Shown piece by piece: positions 1-10,071 of a DNA stretch of 64,000 nt. The notes under the pieces were generated by a model. That model saw only the letters and a list, made by a program, of their open reading frames with translations, was not told the origin of the DNA and searched no databases. The number at the start of each line of letters is the position of its first letter. The stretch's first letter is position 1. Origin of the DNA: Sphingobium sp. CR2-8 (GTDB lineage Bacteria > Pseudomonadota > Alphaproteobacteria > Sphingomonadales > Sphingomonadaceae). The translations under genes and the position numbers were made by a program. Where the stretch lies: NCBI RefSeq assembly GCF_035818615.1, contig NZ_JAYKZY010000002.1:1862501-1926500 (forward strand). The letters are read 5' to 3'.

Positions 1-310
1 GATCGCAGATCGGGCAGTCGAGCGGGTGGTTGATGAGCAGGAACTCCATCACCCCTTCGCGCGCCTTCTTGACCATCTCGCTATCGGTGCGAATGTCCTG
101 ACCCTCGGCCGCCGGGAGCGCGCAGGAGGCCTGCGGCTTGGGCGGTCCGGGCTTCACCTCGACCAGGCACATGCGGCAATTGCCCGCGATGGACAGCCGC
201 TCATGATAGCAGAAGCGGGGGATTTCCTTCCCCGCCAGCTCGCACGCCTGGAGGACTGTCGCGCCCGCCGGGACTTCGAGTTCTACGCCGTCAACTTTGA
301 CCTTCGGCAT
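1..310 (-). CDS. nuoG: NADH-quinone oxidoreductase subunit G, N-terminal part (cut by window edge)
   Basis: Only the first 103 codons are in the window; the gene continues below position 1. NuoG carries iron-sulfur clusters in the peripheral arm of respiratory complex I. The visible part is the ferredoxin-like [2Fe-2S] domain with C34, C45, C48 and C63, followed by the start of the next cluster-binding segment (H95, C99, C102). The ATG at 310 lies 2 bases after the nuoF stop, so it is the next gene of the nuo operon. Seen: the cysteine pattern and operon position. Known: NuoG family architecture. The catalytic C-terminal part cannot be judged here. Confidence 0.95.
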   Translation of the reverse strand, partial: MPKVKVDGVELEVPAGATVLQACELAGKEIPRFCYHERLSIAGNCRMCLVEVKPGPPKPQASCALPAAEGQDIRTDSEMVKKAREGVMEFLLINHPLDCPICD

Positions 311-312
311 GA

Positions 313-1659
313 TTACTCCGCTGCCTCCATGACGGGGGCGCTACCCTTGTTTTCATTGATCCGGCGCTCGATTTCCGGGCGGAAATGCTTGATGAGGCCC
401 TGGATCGGCCAAGCCGCCGCGTCGCCCAGCGCGCAGATGGTGTGGCCTTCGACCTGCTTGGTGACCTGATGCAGCATGTCGATTTCGGAAAGGTCTGCGT
501 CGCCGGTGCGCAGCCGCTCCATCACCCGCCACATCCAGCCGGTGCCTTCGCGGCACGGCGTACACTGGCCGCAGCTCTCATGCTTGTAGAAGTAGGAGAG
601 ACGCGAAATGGCGCGGACGATGTCGGTGGACTTGTCCATGACGATGACGGCGGCGGTGCCAAGGCCCGAACCGACCGCCTTCAACCCGTCGAAATCCATC
701 GGCGCGTCCATGATTTCCCGCGCAGGGACTAGCGGCACCGAGGAGCCGCCGGGGATCACCGCCAGCAGATTGTCCCAACCGCCGCGAATGCCGCCGCAAT
801 GGCGGTCGATCAGTTCGCGGAACGGGATCGACATCAATTCCTCGACGACGCAGGGCTTGTTCACATGGCCGCTGATCTGGAACAGCTTGGTGCCGCGATT
901 ATTCTCACGGCCAAAGCCATTGAACCAGGCCGCCCCACGACGCAGGATCGTCGGCGAAACCGCAATGCTCTCGACATTGTTCACCGTCGTCGGGCAGCCA
1001 TAGAGGCCCGCGCCCGCCGGGAAAGGCGGCTTTAGGCGCGGCTGGCCCTTCTTGCCTTCCAGGCTTTCGATCTGCGCGGTTTCCTCGCCGCAGATATAGG
1101 CGCCCGCGCCACGATGGACGAAGACGTCGAAATCATAGCCCGAACCGCAGGCATTCTTGCCGATGAAGCCCTTTTCATAGGCCTGCTCGACCGCAGCGAA
1201 GAGCACCTTCGCCTCATAGATGAACTCGCCCCGGATATAGATGTAGGCGGCGCGCGCCCGCATCGCGAAACCGGCGATCAGCGCACCTTCGATCAGCTTG
1301 TGCGGATCGTGGCGAATGATCTCTCGGTCCTTGCAGGAGCCGGGTTCGGATTCATCGGCGTTGATGACCAGGAAGCTGGGACGGCCGTCCTTGCTTTCCT
1401 TGGGCATGAAGCTCCACTTCATGCCGGTCGGGAAGCCAGCGCCGCCACGGCCGCGCAGGTTCGACGCCTTGATGGTGTCGATAATCGCGTCCTGGCCGAT
1501 TTCCATCAGCTTCTTGGTATTGTCCCAATCGCCGCGCTTCATCGCCGCGTCGATGCCCCAATCCTGGAAGCCATGGACGTTGGTGAAGATGCGGTCCTTG
1601 TCGGACAACGGGCCGACAAAAGGTGCGGGTGCCGGTGCGGAGGCCTCTGGCATCACCAT
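313..1659 (-). CDS. nuoF: NADH-quinone oxidoreductase subunit F
   Basis: A 448-residue NuoF, the subunit that binds NADH and FMN and passes electrons to cluster N3. The glycine-rich nucleotide/FMN segment [13 protein letters not shown] is near residue 70. The C-terminal [4Fe-4S] motif [14 protein letters not shown] and a later HTICALGD cysteine complete the N3 ligands. The start overlaps the nuoE stop by 7 bases; a second ATG two codons later (1653) is an equally possible start. A short Ala/Pro-rich leader precedes the conserved domain. Full length for the family and no disruption. Confidence 0.97.
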   Translation of the reverse strand: MVMPEASAPAPAPFVGPLSDKDRIFTNVHGFQDWGIDAAMKRGDWDNTKKLMEIGQDAIIDTIKASNLRGRGGAGFPTGMKWSFMPKESKDGRPSFLVINADESEPGSCKDREIIRHDPHKLIEGALIAGFAMRARAAYIYIRGEFIYEAKVLFAAVEQAYEKGFIGKNACGSGYDFDVFVHRGAGAYICGEETAQIESLEGKKGQPRLKPPFPAGAGLYGCPTTVNNVESIAVSPTILRRGAAWFNGFGRENNRGTKLFQISGHVNKPCVVEELMSIPFRELIDRHCGGIRGGWDNLLAVIPGGSSVPLVPAREIMDAPMDFDGLKAVGSGLGTAAVIVMDKSTDIVRAISRLSYFYKHESCGQCTPCREGTGWMWRVMERLRTGDADLSEIDMLHQVTKQVEGHTICALGDAAAWPIQGLIKHFRPEIERRINENKGSAPVMEAAE

Positions 1660-2318
1660 TCTCCCCGATAGTCGTGATTTTCCGTGACCATCTCCTTGAG
1701 GGTCGTGGGACCGCCTTCGGGTGCGCTGGTCTGGCGATCGATCTGCGGGCCGATCTTGGGCTGGCCGCCGGTGGCCAAAGTCTCCAGCACCGCGCTCATG
1801 CTGTCATAGGTCAGATCTTCGTAATTATCGTCGTTGATCTGGACCATCGGCGCGTTGGCACAGGCGCCCAGGCATTCGACTTCGGTTAGGGTGAACAGGC
1901 CGTCTGGCGTCGTGCCGCCCTTGATCAGCCCCTTGTTCTTGCAGGCCGAAAAGACATCGTCCGATCCGCGCAGCATGCAGGGCGTCGTGCCGCACACCTG
2001 CACATGATAGCGGCCCACGGGGGCCAGATTATACATGGTGTAAAAGGTCGCGACTTCATAAACGCGCATGTAGGGCATGTCGAGCTGACGCCCGATATAC
2101 TCCATTACCGGCACCGGCAGCCAGCCATTGGTCTGCGTTTCCGCACCCACTTGACGCTGCGCCAGATCCAGTAGCGGCATCACCGCCGACTGTTGGCGAC
2201 CGGCGGGATAGCGCGCGATCACCTTCTTGGCCTGCTCGGCATTGTCGGCCGTCCACTCGAACGCGCCCCAGCGCGCGCGGGTTTCGGCCTCGTCCGGGAT
2301 ATGCACTGCGTCAGCCAT
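1653..2318 (-). CDS. nuoE: NADH-quinone oxidoreductase subunit E
   Basis: A 221-residue NuoE, the thioredoxin-like [2Fe-2S] subunit (cluster N1a) that pairs with NuoF. The four ligands are visible as C109/C114 (CGTTPC) and C149/C153 (CLGAC). The protein has an acidic, disordered-looking C-terminal tail of about 40 residues beyond the conserved fold. Its ATG overlaps the nuoD stop by one base, which indicates translational coupling in the nuo operon. Confidence 0.97.
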   Translation of the reverse strand: MADAVHIPDEAETRARWGAFEWTADNAEQAKKVIARYPAGRQQSAVMPLLDLAQRQVGAETQTNGWLPVPVMEYIGRQLDMPYMRVYEVATFYTMYNLAPVGRYHVQVCGTTPCMLRGSDDVFSACKNKGLIKGGTTPDGLFTLTEVECLGACANAPMVQINDDNYEDLTYDSMSAVLETLATGGQPKIGPQIDRQTSAPEGGPTTLKEMVTENHDYRGEW

Positions 2319-3553
2319 TAGCGGTCACACTCTCCAAACACGATGTCCATGGCGCCGAGGACAGCGGTGGTGTCGGCCAGCATGTGGCCCTTCATCATGA
2401 AATCCATCGCCTGCAAATGCGAAAAGGCGGTCGGGCGGATCTTGCAGCGATAGGGCTTGTTGCTGCCGTCGCTGACCAGATAGACGCCGAATTCGCCCTT
2501 GGGGCTTTCGGTTGCCACATAGACTTCGCCGGCAGGCACGTGGAAGCCCTCGGTATAGAGTTTGAAATGGTGGATCAGGGCTTCCATCGAGTGCTTCATC
2601 TCACCGCGCTTGGGCGGCGAAACCTTGCGATCGAAGCTGGCGATCGGCCCTTCAGGCATCTCGTTCAGGCACTGCTTCATGATGCGCGCGGACTGGCGGA
2701 CTTCCTCGACGCGGACCATGAAGCGGTCGTAGCAGTCGAACTGGGTGCCGACGGGAACGTCGAATTCCATCCGATCATACACGTCATAAGGCTGCGACTT
2801 GCGGATATCCCAGGGGATGCCGGAGCCGCGGATCATGGGACCGGAAAAGCCCCATTTCAGCGCATCTTCCTTGGACACGATGGCGATATCGACATTGCGC
2901 TGCTTGAAGATGCGGTTGTCGGCCACCAGGCTAATCGCGTCTTCGAACAGGCGCGGCAGGCGCGTGTCGAGCCAGTCGGCGATGTCGGTCAGCAGCTTGA
3001 GCGGCACGTCCTGATGCACGCCGCCCGGCCGGAAATAGGCCGAATGCATGCGGGCACCCGACGCACGTTCGAAGAAGTTGAGGCAATCCTCGCGAATTTC
3101 GAACAGCCACAGGTTCGGCGTCATCGCGCCGACGTCCATCACATGGCTCCCAAGGTTGAGCATGTGATTGCAGATGCGGGTCAGTTCCGCGAAGAACACG
3201 CGCAGATATTGCGCGCGCAGCGGCACTTCCAGATTCAGCAGCTTTTCGATCGCCAGCACATAGCTATGCTCCATGCCGAGCGGCGAACAATAGTCCAGCC
3301 GATCGAAATAAGGCAGCGCCTGCATATAGGTCTTATATTCGATCAGCTTTTCGGTGCCGCGGTGCAGCAGGCCGACATGCGGATCGCAACGCTCGACGAT
3401 TTCGCCTTCCAGCTCCATCACCAGACGCAGAACGCCATGGGCGGCGGGATGCTGGGGGCCGAAGTTGATCGTGTAATTCTGGATTTCCGTGTCGCCATAG
3501 GCCGGGTCGGCCGCGTCGACATGATGGTCCAGCTTTTCCAGATAGTCGGACAT
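2318..3553 (-). CDS. nuoD: NADH-quinone oxidoreductase subunit D
   Basis: A 411-residue NuoD, the 49-kDa-type subunit that with NuoB forms the quinone-binding pocket of complex I. The N-terminal signature [15 protein letters not shown] is at about residue 30, and the family ending CDR is intact. Separate nuoC and nuoD genes, rather than a nuoCD fusion, are the usual alphaproteobacterial arrangement. Start and stop overlap the neighbouring genes by single bases. Confidence 0.97.
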   Translation of the reverse strand: MSDYLEKLDHHVDAADPAYGDTEIQNYTINFGPQHPAAHGVLRLVMELEGEIVERCDPHVGLLHRGTEKLIEYKTYMQALPYFDRLDYCSPLGMEHSYVLAIEKLLNLEVPLRAQYLRVFFAELTRICNHMLNLGSHVMDVGAMTPNLWLFEIREDCLNFFERASGARMHSAYFRPGGVHQDVPLKLLTDIADWLDTRLPRLFEDAISLVADNRIFKQRNVDIAIVSKEDALKWGFSGPMIRGSGIPWDIRKSQPYDVYDRMEFDVPVGTQFDCYDRFMVRVEEVRQSARIMKQCLNEMPEGPIASFDRKVSPPKRGEMKHSMEALIHHFKLYTEGFHVPAGEVYVATESPKGEFGVYLVSDGSNKPYRCKIRPTAFSHLQAMDFMMKGHMLADTTAVLGAMDIVFGECDR

Positions 3554-4338
3554 TATGCCTTGTCCTCCGGCTTGGCTGCGCCCTTGCCTTCATCGGTGGC
3601 GGCGGCGGGCTTGGTCGGCGCGTCTGCCGACTTTTCCTCCGCCTTCTTGTTCGCGGCTTCGCCAGCGCCGGTGTCAGCCTTGCTGTCGGTCGCCTTGGGC
3701 GTGGGGGCGGCGGCAGGCGGCGGCGGCACGGCCGCCTTTTCGTCGCCCGGCAGCACATATTGCGCGCCTTCCCACGGCGACATGAAGTCGAAGCTGCGGA
3801 AGTCCTGCGCCAGCTTCACCGGCTCATAGACGACGCGCTTATCCTCTTCGGAATAGCGCAGCTCGACATAGCCCGTCAGCGGAAAATCCTTGCGCTGGGG
3901 ATGCCCCTTGAAGCCGTAATCGGTCAGGATGCGACGCAGGTCGGTGTTGCCGTCGAACACGACGCCATACATGTCGAACACTTCGCGCTCCAGCCAGCCT
4001 GCGACCGGCCAGAGATGCGTGACGGTGGGGACCGGCGTATCTTCGTCGGTCGACACCTTCACACGGATGCGGTGGTTCCGCGTGACGCTGAGCAGATGGT
4101 AGGCGACCTCGAAACGTTCGGCGCGATCGGGATAGTCGACGCCCGCGATTTCCATCAACTGCTGGTAATGCGCCATGTCGCGCAGCGCGACCATGGCATT
4201 TACCAGATCGTCGCGCACGACGATGAAAGTCAGCTCATCGGCATGATCGATGGTTTCGATCAGCATCGATCCCAGCAGGGCGCCGATTTCATCGGCAATC
4301 CCGTCGATGGTCGCGATCTTGGGTGCGGAATGGGCCAT
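3553..4338 (-). CDS. nuoC: NADH-quinone oxidoreductase subunit C with an Ala/Pro/Lys-rich tail
   Basis: A 261-residue NuoC, the 30-kDa-type subunit of the peripheral arm. The conserved core covers roughly residues 1-195 and includes the family segment [15 protein letters not shown] and the end motif [15 protein letters not shown]. After that comes a low-complexity tail of about 60 residues made mostly of Ala, Pro, Lys, Glu and Asp, which is not part of the known fold. It starts 1 base after the nuoB stop and overlaps nuoD. The tail is likely disordered; its role is unknown. Confidence 0.95.
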   Translation of the reverse strand: MAHSAPKIATIDGIADEIGALLGSMLIETIDHADELTFIVVRDDLVNAMVALRDMAHYQQLMEIAGVDYPDRAERFEVAYHLLSVTRNHRIRVKVSTDEDTPVPTVTHLWPVAGWLEREVFDMYGVVFDGNTDLRRILTDYGFKGHPQRKDFPLTGYVELRYSEEDKRVVYEPVKLAQDFRSFDFMSPWEGAQYVLPGDEKAAVPPPPAAAPTPKATDSKADTGAGEAANKKAEEKSADAPTKPAAATDEGKGAAKPEDKA

Positions 4339-4339
4339 A

Positions 4340-4894
4340 TCAGCGCTCGATCGTCCCGATGCGGCGGATCTTCCGCTGCAACTGCATCACACCGTAGAGC
4401 AACGCTTCGGCGGTCGGCGGGCAACCGGGCACATAGATGTCGACCGGCACGATGCGATCGCAGCCGCGCACGACCGAATAGCTGTAGTGATAATAGCCGC
4501 CGCCATTGGCGCAGCTGCCCATCGAAATCACATATTTCGGGTTGGACATCTGGTCATAGACCTTGCGCAGCGCAGGCGCCATCTTGTTGCACAGCGTACC
4601 CGCGACGATCATCACGTCCGACTGGCGCGGGGACGCGCGCGGCGCGGCGCCGAAACGCTCCATGTCGTAGCGCGGCATGTTCACGTGGATCATCTCGACC
4701 GCGCAGCAGGCGAGGCCAAAGGTCATCCACCAGAGCGAGCCGGTGCGCGCCCAGGTAAACAAATCCTCCGTCGAGGTGACGAGGAAGCCCTTGTCGTTCA
4801 CTTCGCTGTTGAGCGAGTTGAAGAAGTCCTGGTCGGGCTGCGTGCCCTGCGGGGGCAAGGTGCCGGGCGCAGGGTTATAGAGTTCTACTCCCAA
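4340..4894 (-). CDS. nuoB: NADH-quinone oxidoreductase subunit B
   Basis: NuoB holds cluster N2, the last iron-sulfur centre before quinone. With the start chosen here the ligands are C63, C64 (GLACCAVEM), C128 and C158 (VPGCPPT), almost identical to the usual numbering. I chose the TTG at 4894 because AAGGGAG lies about 9 bases upstream and the protein then begins with the family-typical [14 protein letters not shown] at 4915 would add seven residues. The gene overlaps nuoA by 10 bases. Confidence 0.95.
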   Translation of the reverse strand: MGVELYNPAPGTLPPQGTQPDQDFFNSLNSEVNDKGFLVTSTEDLFTWARTGSLWWMTFGLACCAVEMIHVNMPRYDMERFGAAPRASPRQSDVMIVAGTLCNKMAPALRKVYDQMSNPKYVISMGSCANGGGYYHYSYSVVRGCDRIVPVDIYVPGCPPTAEALLYGVMQLQRKIRRIGTIER

Positions 4895-5259
4895 TCGAGT
4901 GCTCCCTTCTTCCACGCATAGACGAGGCCAAGCACCAGCTCCGCTATGAAGATCATCATGGTCGCCCAGCCGGCCCAGCCGATCTGGTCGAGGCTAACAG
5001 CCCAGGGGAACAGGAACGCCGCTTCAAGATCGAAGATGATGAAGAGGATGGCGACCAGATAGAAGCGCACATCGAACTGGCTGCGCGGTTCCTCGAACGC
5101 GGGGAAGCCGCATTCATATTCGGACAGCTTGGCCGGATCAGGCTTATGCGCGCCCGTCAGGCGACCTACCAGCATGGGCAGGAAAACAAAGGTGCCTGAG
5201 AGCAGCAAGGCGACCCCGAGAAAAATCAGGATCGGCAGATATTGGGCGAGATCGACCAA
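4885..5259 (-). CDS. nuoA: NADH-quinone oxidoreductase subunit A
   Basis: A 124-residue membrane subunit of complex I and the first gene of the nuo operon. Three hydrophobic helices are visible, at about residues 7-30, 63-85 and 95-116. The family motif [11 protein letters not shown] sits in the second helix, and the loop motif YECGFP is near residue 48. The 132 bases upstream, up to the end of suhB, must hold the operon promoter; I cannot pick out clear -35/-10 boxes there. Confidence 0.96.
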   Translation of the reverse strand: MVDLAQYLPILIFLGVALLLSGTFVFLPMLVGRLTGAHKPDPAKLSEYECGFPAFEEPRSQFDVRFYLVAILFIIFDLEAAFLFPWAVSLDQIGWAGWATMMIFIAELVLGLVYAWKKGALDWE

Positions 5260-5351
5260 TGGAATCCCCTGGGCGAAAATTGTGTCTTGGGGCGCGCTTT
5301 AGGCCTGCTGCATATGCGAAGCAAGGCCCCAAGGACGTGAGAATGAATCGC

Positions 5352-5381
5352 AAAAAGGCCAAGTGGTTGAACCGCTTGGCC
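5352..5381 (-). terminator. Rho-independent terminator after suhB
   Basis: Read on the minus strand, an interrupted stem GGCCAAG-c-GG / CC-a-CTTGGCC with a five-base loop is followed at once by TTTTT. It lies 11 bases after the suhB stop and before the nuoA leader, so it separates suhB transcription from the nuo operon. Confidence 0.85.
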
Positions 5382-5391
5382 TCATGGGACT

Positions 5392-6207
5392 TTAGCGCAA
5401 TGCGCCAGCAACAAGCTTGTGCAATTTGGAATGGATCGCGTCGTTCCCGGCGATCACTTCCTTGCGTTCGATGACCTGATCGCCACCGCGAAAATCGCTG
5501 ACGAAGCCGCCTGCTTCACGGACCAGCAACAGCCCGGCGGCAACGTCCCAGGGCTGCAATCCGCTTTCCCAATAGCCGTCGTAGCGGCCGGAGGCGACAT
5601 GGGCGAGGTCGAGCGAGGCGGCCCCGAAACGACGGATGCCCGCGACCGACGGCGCGACCGCGCCGAAGATGCGCGTCCATTCGGCCATGTTGCCATGCCC
5701 CATGAACGGAATGCCGGTCGCGATGACGCAATCGGCCATGTCGCGGCGAGCCGACACGCGCAGGCGCTGGTCATGACGCCATGCGCCACGGCTCTTTTCC
5801 GCCCAATAGCTTTCGTCGGTGACGGGCTGATAGATGAGGCCGGTCGTGATCTCGCGCTTGCCGCTGCCATATTGTGGTTCTTCGACCGCGATCGAAATGG
5901 CAAAGTGCGGGATGCCGTGCAGGAAGTTGGTCGTGCCGTCGAGCGGATCGATGATCCAGCGCGGCTTGGTGGGATCGCCCGGGATCTCGCCCGCCTCTTC
6001 CACCAGAAAGCCCCAGTCCGGGCGCGCCTTCTGAAGCTCTTCGACCAGCGTCTTTTCCGCCTGCTGGTCGGCCTTGGACACGAAATCGGCAGGCCCCTTG
6101 CGGCTGACCTGAAGATGCTCGACTTCGCCGAAGTCGCGGCGCAGTTTCGAGCCAGCCTTGCGCGCGGCGCGCTCCATGACGGTGAGGAGGCCGGAATGCG
6201 ATGCCAT
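5392..6207 (-). CDS. suhB: Inositol monophosphatase family protein (SuhB-like)
   Basis: A 271-residue Mg2+-dependent phosphatase of the inositol monophosphatase family. The signature metal-binding motif WIIDPLDGTTNFLHG is present, followed by the second motif WDVAAGLLLVREAGG. The start is the ATG at 6207 with GGAG 8 bases upstream; an open frame continues further upstream but is not conserved-looking. SuhB proteins act on inositol-1-phosphate and related sugar phosphates, and some also take part in ribosome biogenesis. Followed by a strong terminator. Confidence 0.92.
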   Translation of the reverse strand: MASHSGLLTVMERAARKAGSKLRRDFGEVEHLQVSRKGPADFVSKADQQAEKTLVEELQKARPDWGFLVEEAGEIPGDPTKPRWIIDPLDGTTNFLHGIPHFAISIAVEEPQYGSGKREITTGLIYQPVTDESYWAEKSRGAWRHDQRLRVSARRDMADCVIATGIPFMGHGNMAEWTRIFGAVAPSVAGIRRFGAASLDLAHVASGRYDGYWESGLQPWDVAAGLLLVREAGGFVSDFRGGDQVIERKEVIAGNDAIHSKLHKLVAGALR

Positions 6208-6244
6208 ATAGTGTCTCCGCCGCCCCATAGGGCGGTCTAGTAAG

Positions 6245-6616
6245 TTATTTCTTGGGGGCGGGCTTGGCGGCCGGGGCGGCGGGGCGATAACCGCACACCC
6301 CCGCGATGACCGCCAGCATCTGCGACGCATCCTTGCGATCGACCTTGCCAGCGTTGGCGGCGATCACCTTGTCGGTCGCTTCGCTGATCTTGGCGACCGA
6401 ATTGGAATAGAGGCATTCGAACAGCGCGTTCTTGACCGGCTGTTCGACCTGGTCGGACTGGAGCGCGGTCGTCACCACGCGCAGCACATGCGCTGCGCTG
6501 TCGAGTTGCGCCTTGGACGGCGCGGTCGTCTGCGCCACGGCCTGTGTGGGGACCGCAGCCGACAGGGTTGCGATCGCGAGGATGGCGGCCGATGCCGTGC
6601 TGCGGTCCACGGTCAT
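6245..6616 (-). CDS. Small secreted protein of unknown function
   Basis: A 123-residue protein with a cleavable-looking signal peptide (hydrophobic stretch at about residues 8-27, ending AVAQ). The mature part is mostly helical in composition, has two cysteines (in FECLYS and GVCGY) that could form a disulfide, and ends in an Ala/Pro/Lys-rich tail. Its ATG overlaps the efp stop by one base (TGATG), so it is probably co-translated with efp. I do not recognise the family. Confidence 0.75.
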   Translation of the reverse strand: MTVDRSTASAAILAIATLSAAVPTQAVAQTTAPSKAQLDSAAHVLRVVTTALQSDQVEQPVKNALFECLYSNSVAKISEATDKVIAANAGKVDRKDASQMLAVIAGVCGYRPAAPAAKPAPKK

Positions 6617-7182
6617 CAGTCCGCGCGCTTCACATATTCGCGGGCATAGACGTCCACGACGATGCGGGTGCCGCTGACGATATGCGGCGGGACCATGACG
6701 CGCACGCCATTGTCAAGAATTGCGGGCTTGTAGCTGGCAGAGGCGGTCTGGCCCTTCACCACGGCGTCGGCTTCGACCACGGTCGCTTCGATCGTGTCGG
6801 GCAGCTGGACCGAGATCGGCCGTTCCTCATACATTTCCAGGGTCACTTCCATGCCGTCCTGCAGAAAGTCGGCGGCGTCGCCCAGCAATTCGGCGGGCAG
6901 GTTGATCTGCTCGTAATTCTCATTGTCCATGAAGACGAGCATGTCGCCTTCGGCATAGAGATACTGGAAATCCTTCGTGTCGAGGCGGATGCGCTCGACG
7001 CTTTCTGCGGAGCGGAAGCGGACGTTGTTCTTGCGGCCGTCGATCAGGTTCTTGAGTTCGACCTGCATATAGGCGCCGCCCTTGCCGGGCTGGGTGTGCT
7101 GGATCTTGACGGCGCGCCACAGGCCGCCCTCATATTCGATATTGTTGCCGGGACGAATGTCCACGCCGCTGATCTTCGCCAT
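6616..7182 (-). CDS. efp: Elongation factor P
   Basis: A 188-residue EF-P, which relieves ribosome stalling at proline stretches. All three OB/KOW-like domains are present. The tip loop is QPGKGGA with a lysine at about position 34, the residue that is beta-lysylated by EpmA/EpmB where those enzymes exist. No efp modification genes are in this window. The 234 bases upstream (7183-7416) contain no convincing gene and must include the promoter. Confidence 0.97.
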   Translation of the reverse strand: MAKISGVDIRPGNNIEYEGGLWRAVKIQHTQPGKGGAYMQVELKNLIDGRKNNVRFRSAESVERIRLDTKDFQYLYAEGDMLVFMDNENYEQINLPAELLGDAADFLQDGMEVTLEMYEERPISVQLPDTIEATVVEADAVVKGQTASASYKPAILDNGVRVMVPPHIVSGTRIVVDVYAREYVKRAD

Positions 7183-7416
7183 GGGAAGAGCCTGCCTATA
7201 TGTCTGAAGGTGGAAAAGAGCCGGCCTCTTGGAGGCTGCGCGGCGCTTTACAGCGGGACGACGCCAAGGGCAAGGGGGCGCGGGTCGACCCTTAACTTCG
7301 CACTTTTCCCGCCGATCGCGACATTGTGTTTCCTAAATAGGATATTTTCGGAAAGTCGGCGTGCCCGACGATCGGCTATATCCAAGGCATAGCAAACGGG
7401 CCGATCATAGGACAGG

Positions 7417-7998
7417 TCAGCGCTTCGCCAGCAGCGGATAGGGATTGATGGCCCTGCCTCCATACCAGGGTTCTCCGACCTGCATGGCGTGGATCGCGAA
7501 ATGCAGATGCGGCGCGGACGGATCGGCATTGCCGGTGCTGCCGACCGTCGCGATGCGCTGCCCGCGCCGCAGCATCTGCCCTTCGTGCAGGCCCGGCGCA
7601 TAGCTGTCGAGATGTGCGTAATAATAGATCAGACGCCCGTCCTTCGAACGCTGATAGAGGGTGCGTCCGCCACCCTGGCTCCAGAAGATTTTCTCCAGCC
7701 TGCCATCCGTCGCCGCCAGCACCGCCCTGCCCCGCGCCGCCATGATGTCGATCGCGTCATGCGGCCGTGCGCCCCCGGCGCGGGCCTGGGTGAAGGTGTC
7801 GGTGAGCGCGGACGCCGGAACGCCGTCCGCCGGGATCAGCAGGACGCCATTGTCCGGGCGATCCCGCTCGGCCTCATTCGGCGCTGGTGCGGGCGCCGAC
7901 CCCGGCGCGTCGGCCGGGACGATCCGCACGCAAAAATGCGCGAAGGCGACGCAGAGCAGCGCCGCCAGCGCCGCGCCGCCCCATCGCCGCACCCTCAC
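7417..7998 (-). CDS. M23 family metallopeptidase-like protein
   Basis: A 193-residue envelope protein with an N-terminal membrane anchor or signal (about residues 8-27), a Pro/Ala-rich linker and a peptidase M23 (LytM-type) domain. Zinc ligands are visible as H80-x3-D84 (RPHDAID) and H164-x-H166 (APHLHF). Such enzymes cleave peptide cross-links in peptidoglycan. It begins with GTG, 10 bases after the stop of the L,D-transpeptidase gene, so the two cell-wall genes are probably one operon. Confidence 0.9.
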   Translation of the reverse strand: MRVRRWGGAALAALLCVAFAHFCVRIVPADAPGSAPAPAPNEAERDRPDNGVLLIPADGVPASALTDTFTQARAGGARPHDAIDIMAARGRAVLAATDGRLEKIFWSQGGGRTLYQRSKDGRLIYYYAHLDSYAPGLHEGQMLRRGQRIATVGSTGNADPSAPHLHFAIHAMQVGEPWYGGRAINPYPLLAKR

Positions 7999-8008
7999 GG
8001 CCTCGCCC

Positions 8009-9100
8009 TCATGCCTGGAACTTCGCCTTGACCCCGCTTTTCACCATCTGGGCCAGCCGCGCGGCATCCCAGTTGGTCAGGCGGATGCAGCCATGGCTCT
8101 CCGTGCGCCCGATCGTCTGCGGCTCGGGCGTGCCATGGATGCCATAATGATCCTTGGAAATGTCGATCCACACCACGCCGACGGGACCGTTGGGACCGGG
8201 TTTCAGCACCGCCTTCTCGTCCTTGGACGACGCGTCCCAGAAAAGGTCGGGATTATAATGGAAAACCGGGTTTCGGCTGACGCCCTTGATGGTCCATTCG
8301 CCCAGCGGCAACGGATCATGTTGCGACCCGGTCGTCACCGGGAATTGCGCGATCAGGCGGTTTTCCGCATTATAGACCTTGAGCAGGCCTTCGGATTTGT
8401 CGACGACGATATGGTCGGCTTGCGGCTGGTCCTTAGCCACGCCCAGACCGGCGAGCGTCTCGCCCCAGCCTCGCTCGTCCCCTTCGATCTGCGCGACCGG
8501 CTGATTGTCGATCGCGGGCACGCGGATGGTCGTCCCGGCCCCGACCTTCGTGTTCGGCGGGTTGAGCGCCGTCAGCGCTTCGGGCGTCGTGTGGAAACGC
8601 TCGGCCAGTTTTTCCAGCAGATTGCGGTAGGTCAGCGCGGGCAGGCCCGCCTGGGCGTTCAACCCCTTGGGCATATCGAAGAAGGGACCGCGCGCGAAAT
8701 CTTCGGGAATCCTGACCAGATAGGTGGTGGGTCGCGCTTCGCCCTCCAACAAAGCAGTGGCGGTCTTCTGGTCATATTCGCCCGTCACGGGCAGGTCATG
8801 CGCCGTTTGAAAACCGCGCAACGCCGCCTTGAAGCTCATGCCGTCCTTGCCGTCCAGCACGCCAGGGGAAAAGCCCCAGCGGTCGAGCGCGACCTGTGCC
8901 TGCAGAAATTTGCTGGCGAGAAAGGCGTTATGTTCCGGCTCTATCGTGAAGGTATAGGCCTCGTTTTTGGCCGCGACCGCCGCGGCCGCCCCGTTATCGC
9001 TCGGCGCGGCGCTGTTCGGCTGCGCGCTGCTATTGGCGTCGGTCACGCTGACATTGCAGGCGCTGCACAGCAAAGCCGCAAACAATATACGGGTTTTCAA
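8009..9100 (-). CDS. L,D-transpeptidase with peptidoglycan-binding domain, probable lipoprotein
   Basis: A 363-residue cell-wall cross-linking enzyme. The N-terminus has a signal with lipobox-like CSAC (lipidated Cys about residue 15). A PG_binding_1-like repeat is at roughly residues 65-115. The YkuD catalytic domain is C-terminal with the SHGCIR motif (C338) and an upstream HGT histidine. I read the start as TTG at 9100 because GAGGGAGA lies about 9 bases upstream; a nearby ATG is closed after two codons. It heads a two-gene unit with the M23 protein. Confidence 0.92.
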   Translation of the reverse strand: MKTRILFAALLCSACNVSVTDANSSAQPNSAAPSDNGAAAAVAAKNEAYTFTIEPEHNAFLASKFLQAQVALDRWGFSPGVLDGKDGMSFKAALRGFQTAHDLPVTGEYDQKTATALLEGEARPTTYLVRIPEDFARGPFFDMPKGLNAQAGLPALTYRNLLEKLAERFHTTPEALTALNPPNTKVGAGTTIRVPAIDNQPVAQIEGDERGWGETLAGLGVAKDQPQADHIVVDKSEGLLKVYNAENRLIAQFPVTTGSQHDPLPLGEWTIKGVSRNPVFHYNPDLFWDASSKDEKAVLKPGPNGPVGVVWIDISKDHYGIHGTPEPQTIGRTESHGCIRLTNWDAARLAQMVKSGVKAKFQA

Positions 9101-9163
9101 GACATTCTCTCCCTCTTCGAGCGAGGAAGAAACGCATGAGCGGGCGGAAGGGTGCGCGCCGCG

Positions 9164-9871
9164 TCAGCGCGGCGGTGGCGGCTTGCTGGCCAGCACCTCC
9201 GCGAAGGCGGCTACCCCGGCCTTCGGGCCTTCGGGATGGTTCCACACCGCGCTGCTGACCGCCAGGAAATCCGCCCCGGCGGCCACCAGTGGTCCGGCAT
9301 TGTCCGCCGTGACGCCGCCGATCGCAACGCAGGGCAGTTCGAACAGGGTGGTCCACCACCCCAGGATCGAGGGTTCGGGGCGGTGGAAGGTTTCCTTCGT
9401 CGTGGTGGGATAGAAAGCGCCGAAAGCGACATAGTCCGCCCCCGCCTCTCCCGCTTCCATCGCCAGATGACGGCTGTCGTGGCAGGTGACGCCGATCTGG
9501 ACCTTCGGACCCAGTTGCTTGCGCGCATCGCGCGGGTCGCCATCCTCCTGCCCCAGATGGACGCCGTCCGCGTTCAGGCGCTTAGCCAGGCCGATACTAT
9601 CGTTGATGATGAAGGCGACGCCCCGCTCCGCGCACAGCGCCTGGATCGGCGGGGCGAGCGCAGCGATGGCATGATCATCCAGCCCCTTGAGCCGCAACTG
9701 AAACGCCGCGACGCCGCCGCCATCGAAGGCCGCCGCGAGTTGCTCGACGAAATCGTCGCCGATGGCGGGCGGCGAAATCAGGTAAAGCTGGCAGGCGGGG
9801 CGGAAGCCCGCATCGAACTGGTCGGCAAAATGCGGATCGAGCGCCAGCTCTTCATCGGTGAAATCGGTCAT
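9164..9871 (-). CDS. thiE: Thiamine phosphate synthase
   Basis: A 235-residue TIM-barrel enzyme that joins the thiazole and pyrimidine phosphates to make thiamine phosphate. Family motifs are present: FQLRLKG early, [30 protein letters not shown] and VAIGGVT for phosphate binding. No TPP riboswitch-like sequence is visible in the short leader, and no other thi genes are nearby. Confidence 0.93.
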   Translation of the reverse strand: MTDFTDEELALDPHFADQFDAGFRPACQLYLISPPAIGDDFVEQLAAAFDGGGVAAFQLRLKGLDDHAIAALAPPIQALCAERGVAFIINDSIGLAKRLNADGVHLGQEDGDPRDARKQLGPKVQIGVTCHDSRHLAMEAGEAGADYVAFGAFYPTTTKETFHRPEPSILGWWTTLFELPCVAIGGVTADNAGPLVAAGADFLAVSSAVWNHPEGPKAGVAAFAEVLASKPPPPR

Positions 9872-9940
9872 GGGCGCTTTATAGCCATTCGGACTGTTAC
9901 GCCAAGGGCGCTATGACCGAATGCGCCCCATACTTTTCGT

Positions 9941-10018
9941 CCGTTCGGGCTGAGCCTGTTAAAGTCCTTTCCTTTTTAACGGGGAAGGGAAGCCCTTCGA
10001 CAGGCTCAGGGCGAACGG
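9941..10018 (+). repeat. Inverted pair of sphingomonad-type palindromic repeats (family 1, copy 1)
   Basis: Two arms in opposite orientation: left 9941-9964 (CCGTTCGGGCTGAGCCTGTT, degenerate at its inner end) and right 9992-10018 (complement begins CCGTTCGCCCTGAGCCTGTC). It lies between thiE and the aldolase gene. The same unit recurs at 13724-13800 and 21769-21863. Confidence 0.9.
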
Positions 10019-10036
10019 GGTTATAAATAGCGATGA

Positions 10037-10064
10037 ATGCCGGGCGGCTTGATCCGCCCGGCAT
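10037..10064 (-). terminator. Hairpin after the class I aldolase gene
   Basis: A perfect 11-bp stem, ATGCCGGGCGG / CCGCCCGGCAT, with a six-base loop, 7 bases after the aldolase stop. The sequence after the stem on the minus strand is AT-rich but has no clean U-run, so termination strength is uncertain. Confidence 0.6.
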
Positions 10065-10071
10065 CTCCCAA

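Noticed and set aside
9872..9940. A TPP riboswitch before thiE
   Set aside because: The leader is short and lacks the conserved CTGAGA-type core in the right orientation.
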